DNA of 64,000 nt from Acidobacteriota bacterium. GTDB taxonomy: Bacteria; Acidobacteriota; Vicinamibacteria; Vicinamibacterales; UBA2999. Below the pieces are notes generated by a model. The model searched no databases. It saw nothing but the letters and a program-made list of their open reading frames with translations, and was not told where the DNA came from. The position numbers and the translations under genes are program-made. The DNA lies in the NCBI GenBank assembly GCA_009694735.1, contig SHUG01000001.1, positions 45,449 through 109,448 on the forward strand, read 5' to 3'. Below are positions 54,677-64,000 of the stretch, one piece after another. The first letter of the stretch is position 1. Each line of letters begins with the position of its first letter.

Positions 54677-54751
54677 GGCTCCGCGCTCGAAGATGACTTT
54701 CAATCGCCAGACACCTCCCGGCGTCAAAACGATTGAGGCTGAATCGGAGCC
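54677..54751 (+). promoter_or_regulatory. Structured 5' leader of nrdJ mRNA
   Basis: Nested helices: GGCTCCG (54677-54683) with CGGAGCC (54745-54751), TCAATCG (54700-54706) with CGATTGA (54730-54736), and an overlapping CGCC (54705-54708) with GGCG (54720-54723). The last two can compete. No known riboswitch consensus was recognised; it may be a new RNA element or a mere stable fold. Confidence 0.5.
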
Positions 54752-54879
54752 GAGTACGAAACGAAGAAGAGCCGATTTAGAGACGTCAGACCGCGCGTAC
54801 CAACCAACTTTAGAAGCACTTTGTTTAGATAGGGCGTCCGCCCCATAGGGGAGGGGTGTCGCCATTCGGAGGAAGAAGC

Positions 54880-57807
<2,928 letters not shown>

Positions 57808-57818
57808 TCAACCGTAGT

Positions 57819-57871
57819 GGCGGGTCTTTCTTGTCCGCCGCAGCGCTCCGCGCGAAGGCGGAAGACCCGCC
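57819..57871. repeat. Palindromic element downstream of nrdJ
   Basis: Perfect 10-bp outer arms GGCGGGTCTT / AAGACCCGCC (57819-57828 and 57862-57871) enclose CTTGTCCGCCGCAGCGCTCC and GCGAAGGCGGAAG. Same family as the copies at 28220 and 28912, with a slightly different centre. Confidence 0.75.
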
Positions 57872-57891
57872 TGGTGAGACGGACTAGCGAG

Positions 57892-57921
57892 GGGCCGGGA
57901 GCAATCCCGGCCCTTTCTTTT
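57892..57921 (+). terminator. Rho-independent terminator of nrdJ
   Basis: GGGCCGGGA, loop GCAA, TCCCGGCCC, then TTTCTTTT. Nine perfect base pairs with a GNRA-type loop and a T-run; a textbook intrinsic terminator. Confidence 0.92.
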
Positions 57922-57977
57922 GATCGATGAGCGTCGTGCCCTCAGGAACCACTGATACAGGTCCTCGCGTGAATCCG

Positions 57978-60490
<2,513 letters not shown>

Positions 60491-60531
60491 GTTCAACTTT
60501 CAACTTTCAACTACAATGCGTCGACCCCTGA

Positions 60532-61347
60532 ATGACGCGCCAGTACTGTCACATCGGCTCCAGCACGATCGCCTATCTTGATTCGGCGCCCGGCGACAGC
60601 ACCTTGCGGACCTACGTGCTGCTGCACGCGTTTCCGTTGGGCGCCAACCAGTGGGAGCCGCAGATGCGGAGCATTCCGGCCGGGTGGCGGCTGATCGCGC
60701 CCGATCTCCGCGGGTTCGGCGGTTCGACCGAGCTCGATTCGCTGAGCGCGTTGGCCATCTCCGACTATGCCGACGACGTGGTGGGTTTACTGGAAGAGCT
60801 GGCGGTGCCACGGGCCGTGATTGGCGGACTGTCGATGGGCGGTTACGCCGCGCTGGCGTTGCTCCAGAGCGCGCCGCGGATCATCGAGGCCCTCGTGCTG
60901 GCCGACACCCGCGCCACCGCGGATTCCCCGGAAGGGCGCGCCAACCGGCGCAACATGCTCGCGCTGGTCGATCGCGAAGGACCGTCGGGCGTGGCGCGCG
61001 AGATGATGCCCAAGCTGCTCGGCAAGACGACGCGCGAGCTGAACCCGAGCGCCGAAGCGCAGGTGCGCCTGCTGATCAAGCAGCAGGCGCCGGTGGCTAT
61101 TCGCAGCGCGATTCATCGCATGATGCACCGCCCCGACTCCACCGCCCTGTTGCCGCAGGTCACCGTGCCCACGCTGGTGATTGTCGGCGAGGAAGACGAG
61201 CTGACGCCGCCAGAGGATTCCCGTCGCATTGCCGAGGCGGTTCCAGGTGCGCTGCTGGTGACCATTCCCGGCGCCGGCCACCTCTCGAACCTTGAGCAGC
61301 CCGATGCATTCAACGCGGCGTTGAATGGATTCTTGGCTAAGCTTTAG
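60532..61347 (+). CDS. Alpha/beta hydrolase
   Basis: 271 residues. Oxyanion hole region VLLHAFPLGANQWEPQM, nucleophile elbow GGLSMGGYAALAL (Ser in GLSMG), catalytic Asp in VIVGEEDELTPPED, and His in IPGAGHLSNLEQPDAF. Hydrolyses esters or related small molecules; substrate unknown. A TACAAT lies 14 nt before the ATG, in a short pyrimidine-rich repeat (CAACTTTCAACTTTCAACT). Confidence 0.92.
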   Translation: MTRQYCHIGSSTIAYLDSAPGDSTLRTYVLLHAFPLGANQWEPQMRSIPAGWRLIAPDLRGFGGSTELDSLSALAISDYADDVVGLLEELAVPRAVIGGLSMGGYAALALLQSAPRIIEALVLADTRATADSPEGRANRRNMLALVDREGPSGVAREMMPKLLGKTTRELNPSAEAQVRLLIKQQAPVAIRSAIHRMMHRPDSTALLPQVTVPTLVIVGEEDELTPPEDSRRIAEAVPGALLVTIPGAGHLSNLEQPDAFNAALNGFLAKL

Positions 61348-61353
61348 GGCACG

Positions 61354-62187
61354 ATGAGGCGCCTCAGTGTTGTTCTGCTCCTGCTGATCACCACGGCCCT
61401 GCCATTCGCGCAGGAACCGTCGGTGGTCGCCGTTGATCCGCTCCACAAACCGTTTGACGAGATGCTCGACATCTACGTCCGAGACGGCCTCGTGTACTAC
61501 TACGCGCTCAGGCAGGAACGGGCCAGGTTCGATCGCTACGTCCTCGCACTCGGCGAGGTCAGCGCCGACACCATCGCCAAGTGGCCGCAGCCACGCCAGC
61601 TGGCATACTGGATCAACGCCTACAACGCCTTTGTGTTGCGGACGGTGATCGACGGTTATCCCCTTCGCGGCAAGGCGCCCGACTATCCGGCCAACAGCAT
61701 TCGACAGATACCCGGCGCGTTCGATCGGCGCACCTTCCGCGCCGGTGGGCGCCCGCTCACGCTCGACGCGATCGAGCGCGATGTGATCGGCGGTTTCGAT
61801 GACCCGCGCGCATTGCTGGCGCTCAGCCGAGGCGCCGTGGGCGGCAGCCGTCTCAAGAGCGAAGCCTTTACCGGCGATCGCCTCGATCGGCAGCTGTCGA
61901 CGATGACGAGCGAGCTGGTGACGCGCCGCGTGCTGGTGCAGGTGGATGCCGCCAACAACCGGCTGTCGGTGAACCCGATGTTCTCCTGGCGCGAGGCATT
62001 ATTTACCCGCACCCTGGCCGGCCGGGCACCCGCGCTGTACGCCTCGCGGAGCCCGCTCGAGCGCGCCGTGCTGGCGCTGATCGAGCCGCTGATTGTGCCG
62101 AACGAAGCCGAGTTCCTGCGACGGAACGAGTTCAACATGGTCTTTCATGACTTCGATTGGCGTCTCAACGACCTGACGGGTCGTTGA
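61354..62187 (+). CDS. DUF547-family exported protein
   Basis: 277 residues. Signal peptide LSVVLLLLITTALPFAQE. The DUF547 family pattern is QLAYWINAYNAFVLRTVIDG plus a later LALSRGAVGGSRLKSEAF. The family is mostly periplasmic with unknown function; the conserved tryptophan/asparagine cluster is often thought to bind a ligand or act as a hydrolase. 6 bp separate it from the hydrolase gene, so one operon is likely. Confidence 0.88.
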   Translation: MRRLSVVLLLLITTALPFAQEPSVVAVDPLHKPFDEMLDIYVRDGLVYYYALRQERARFDRYVLALGEVSADTIAKWPQPRQLAYWINAYNAFVLRTVIDGYPLRGKAPDYPANSIRQIPGAFDRRTFRAGGRPLTLDAIERDVIGGFDDPRALLALSRGAVGGSRLKSEAFTGDRLDRQLSTMTSELVTRRVLVQVDAANNRLSVNPMFSWREALFTRTLAGRAPALYASRSPLERAVLALIEPLIVPNEAEFLRRNEFNMVFHDFDWRLNDLTGR

Positions 62188-62191
62188 ATAG

Positions 62192-62236
62192 GGTGCGTAC
62201 GGTGCGTACAGTGCCTGGGGTGCGTACGGTGCGATC
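62192..62236. repeat. Five tandem 9-bp units upstream of the SDR gene
   Basis: GGTGCGTAC, GGTGCGTAC, AGTGCCTGG, GGTGCGTAC, GGTGCGATC in sequence. Lies 9 bp before the next ATG. Related to the 9-bp GGTGC units in the ABC-F linker. Confidence 0.8.
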
Positions 62237-62245
62237 GGGTGATTT

Positions 62246-63019
62246 ATGGATTTGGGACTGACAGGAAAAGTGGCGATCGTCACCGGCGGCAGCCGCGGCA
62301 TTGGGTTGGCGGCCGCGCAGGCGCTGATTGCTGAGGGCGCGCATGTCGTGGTGTGCGCGCGGGGAGCGCAGCAGCTTCAGAAGTCGGTGGAGCAGTTGCG
62401 CGCGTCCGCGGTGAATGGGGCCAGGGCCGAGGGCGTGGCGGCCGATGTGTCCACCGAAGCCGGCGTTGCGTTGGTGATTGACGCGGCCGTGAAGAGGTTC
62501 GGGCGGCTTGATGTGCTCGTCAATAACGTCGGGGTCGCGAAGGGCGCCGATCTCGAAGGCACCAGCGACGCCGAGTGGCAAGCCGCCTTCGACCAGACCT
62601 TGTTTCCGGCCATCCGCGCGTCACGGCTGGCGGCGCCTCACTTGCGCAGGCAAGGCGGTGCGATCGTAATCGTGTCGTCGATTTTCGGCCGCGAGGCGGG
62701 CGGCCGCATGACCTACAACGCGGTGAAGGCCGCGGAAATCAGCCTGACCAAGTCGCTCGCGCAGCAACTGGCGAAGGACCAGATTCGCGTGGTGTCGGTG
62801 GCGCCCGGGTCGATCCTGTTCGAAGGCGGCTCATGGTGGAAGCGTCAGCAGTCCGATCCCAAGGGCATTGCCGAGTTCATCACGCGCGAGTTGCCGTGGG
62901 GCCGCTTCGGCCGGCCCGAAGAAGTGGCTGCCACCATCGCTTTCCTCGCCTCGCCCAAGGCGAGCTGGGTCAGCGGCACTACCGTGGTGGTCGACGGCTG
63001 TCAGTCGCGGATGTTCTGA
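62246..63019 (+). CDS. Short-chain dehydrogenase/reductase (SDR)
   Basis: 257 residues. Cofactor-binding GGSRGIGLAAAQALIAEGAH, NNVGVAKGADLEG, then the active-site serine region IVIVSSIFGREAGG and the catalytic Tyr-x3-Lys in MTYNAVKAAEISLTKSL, and ending SWVSGTTVVVDGCQSRMF. It reduces or oxidises a carbonyl/alcohol with NAD(P); related to FabG-like enzymes. The C-terminus overlaps by 41 bp the convergent permease gene. Confidence 0.93.
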   Translation: MDLGLTGKVAIVTGGSRGIGLAAAQALIAEGAHVVVCARGAQQLQKSVEQLRASAVNGARAEGVAADVSTEAGVALVIDAAVKRFGRLDVLVNNVGVAKGADLEGTSDAEWQAAFDQTLFPAIRASRLAAPHLRRQGGAIVIVSSIFGREAGGRMTYNAVKAAEISLTKSLAQQLAKDQIRVVSVAPGSILFEGGSWWKRQQSDPKGIAEFITRELPWGRFGRPEEVAATIAFLASPKASWVSGTTVVVDGCQSRMF

Positions 63020-64000
63020 ACCACAGGTAATAGACTGGCAACCCCAGCAGCACCACCGCGAACGTGATCGACGTCCACACCGGATCGTTGATCAGCGCGT
63101 TGACGACCAGGTAGAGTGCGGCGGCGATGAACACTGCGGGTACGAACGGATACCCCACCACCTTGTACGGGCGATGCAGGTTCGGCTGCGACTTGCGCAG
63201 CGTGTAGATGGCGCCCACGCTCAAGGCGTAGAACGGCCACATCGCCAGCACGAACGTATCCGTCAGTTGCTCGAAGGTCTGTGTCATGACCATGGCGACA
63301 CCAAGCACGCTGGCGAGGCTGATAGCCACGTAGGGTGTGTGCCAGGTGGGATGCACCTTCGCGATGGGCGCGAACAGCAGCTTGTCGTCAGCCATGGCGA
63401 AGAAGATGCGCGGTGACGCGAGCATGCTGCCCATCAGGGATCCGAACGTCGACACCATCACCACCACGGCGATGAACGAGACGCCGGCCTGCCCGAACAG
63501 TGCGCCCATGGTGTCGGCGGCAATCAGCCGCGAGCTGGCCATCTTTTCAATTGGACTCACATACAAGTAGGCGGCGTTGGCGAGCACGTAGATGGCGATG
63601 ATCATCACGGTGCCGATGATGATCGAGCGCGGCAGGTTGCGTTGGGGGTCCTTCACCTCGCCGCTGGCAAACGTCAGGTCCGCGAACCCGTCGTAGGCCC
63701 ACATCACTGAAATCAGCGCCAGACCAAACACCCCGGCGTCGACCGCGGCGCCGTTCGAGGCCAGGTGGCTGAAGGATGCGCCGGCATCACCGCCCAGCAG
63801 GAACGAGGCGGCGACGAGCAGCGTCAGCGCGCCGAATTTGGTCACGGTGGAAATGCCGGCGAACAGCGCTCCCAACTGAACGCCGACGATGTTTGTCAGG
63901 CCGGCGAAGATGATCGCGCCGGCGGCAAGATAGTCGGCCCAGGCCGGATGGGCGATGGGATCGAGGCCGAACACCCGCATGAAGTACTCGCCGAACACCG
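62979..64000 (-). CDS. APC-superfamily amino acid permease, 5' end beyond window
   Basis: About 340 residues visible with at least 9 hydrophobic helices (for example AGAIIFAGLTNIVGVQLG, VFGLALISVMWAYDGFADLT and AISLASVLGVAMVMTQ). The WAYDGF and LTFASGEVKDPQRNLPR pattern is typical of APC permeases (compare FTYSGWN...EIRDPGRNVP in the other copy in this window). The N-terminal helices are outside the window, and the last residues overlap the SDR gene convergently. Substrate unknown. Confidence 0.92.
   Translation of the reverse strand, partial: VFGEYFMRVFGLDPIAHPAWADYLAAGAIIFAGLTNIVGVQLGALFAGISTVTKFGALTLLVAASFLLGGDAGASFSHLASNGAAVDAGVFGLALISVMWAYDGFADLTFASGEVKDPQRNLPRSIIIGTVMIIAIYVLANAAYLYVSPIEKMASSRLIAADTMGALFGQAGVSFIAVVVMVSTFGSLMGSMLASPRIFFAMADDKLLFAPIAKVHPTWHTPYVAISLASVLGVAMVMTQTFEQLTDTFVLAMWPFYALSVGAIYTLRKSQPNLHRPYKVVGYPFVPAVFIAAALYLVVNALINDPVWTSITFAVVLLGLPVYYLWFRTSATDSRRPPR

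Larger units (their letters stand above)
54457..54879 (+). other. 423-bp intergenic region: regulatory region and leader of nrdJ
   Basis: Lower GC than its surroundings. In order it holds a weak terminator-like inverted repeat (54538-54580), two NrdR-like boxes (54590-54637), a promoter (54647-54675), and a long structured 5' leader (54677-54751) ahead of the start codon. I found no cobalamin riboswitch consensus. A minus-strand open frame (54638-54973) is present but has no upstream signals. Confidence 0.6.

Noticed and set aside
54677-54879. Cobalamin riboswitch before nrdJ
   Set aside because: No B12-box-like consensus or typical core found; only generic nested helices.

Overview
The window is one contiguous stretch of bacterial chromosome. 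It has high GC, is densely packed, and carries diderm (outer-membrane) hallmarks: a TamB / Omp85 / SurA-like operon, lipoprotein signals and a porin-like barrel. An ABC-F ATPase, HslVU, folate-dependent TrmFO, a B12-dependent ribonucleotide reductase, two NtrC-type sensor/regulator pairs, a split biotin carboxylase / carrier pair and many short palindromic repeats are together reminiscent of Acidobacteriota (Vicinamibacteria-like). That placement is inference, not proof. No rRNA, tRNA, CRISPR array, transposase or prophage was seen.

Layout. 0-3 kb (minus): lipocalin-like secreted protein, atypical radical SAM protein, small orphan, STAS protein and ECF sigma factor. 3-5 kb (plus): lysA-tmk, converging on comF. 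5-8.7 kb (minus): the conserved rplU-rpmA-obg-nadD-rsfS block, then two minus-strand envelope genes. 10-20 kb (plus): dprA, topA, a MATE transporter, trmFO, xerC-like recombinase and a porin, with an Uma2 gene opposite; then a decayed hybrid kinase, a secreted cyclophilin and a gamma-glutamyltransferase. 23-29 kb (minus): NtrC-type regulator and PAS kinase, ABC-F ATPase, and a response regulator with an N-terminal excisionase-type HTH. 29-36 kb (plus): ECF sigma / anti-sigma with secreted unknowns, APC permease, hslVU and an FN3 lipoprotein. 36-42 kb: FAH-family hydrolase and acyl-CoA carboxylase subunits with a HAD phosphatase. 42-50 kb: tamB-omp85-surA-like operon. 50-54 kb: CPBP protease and a second NtrC/kinase pair. 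54-58 kb: nrdJ with apparent NrdR boxes, a structured leader and a strong terminator. 58-64 kb: VapBC-like module, recQ, hydrolase, DUF547 protein, SDR and a partial APC permease.

The most striking non-genic signal is a family of short palindromic elements. One type has a core reading roughly TCCRCC-GTAGCCTTGGCGAA-GGYGGA, sometimes flanked by GTCCGGCT/AGCCGGAC arms. Copies sit between genes and also in frame inside four neighbouring housekeeping genes (tmk, comF, rsfS, obg). The stem positions show A-T to G-C compensatory changes between copies. A second recurrent pattern is a TANNNT -10-like hexamer 6-8 nt before the start codon, which suggests frequent leaderless transcripts.
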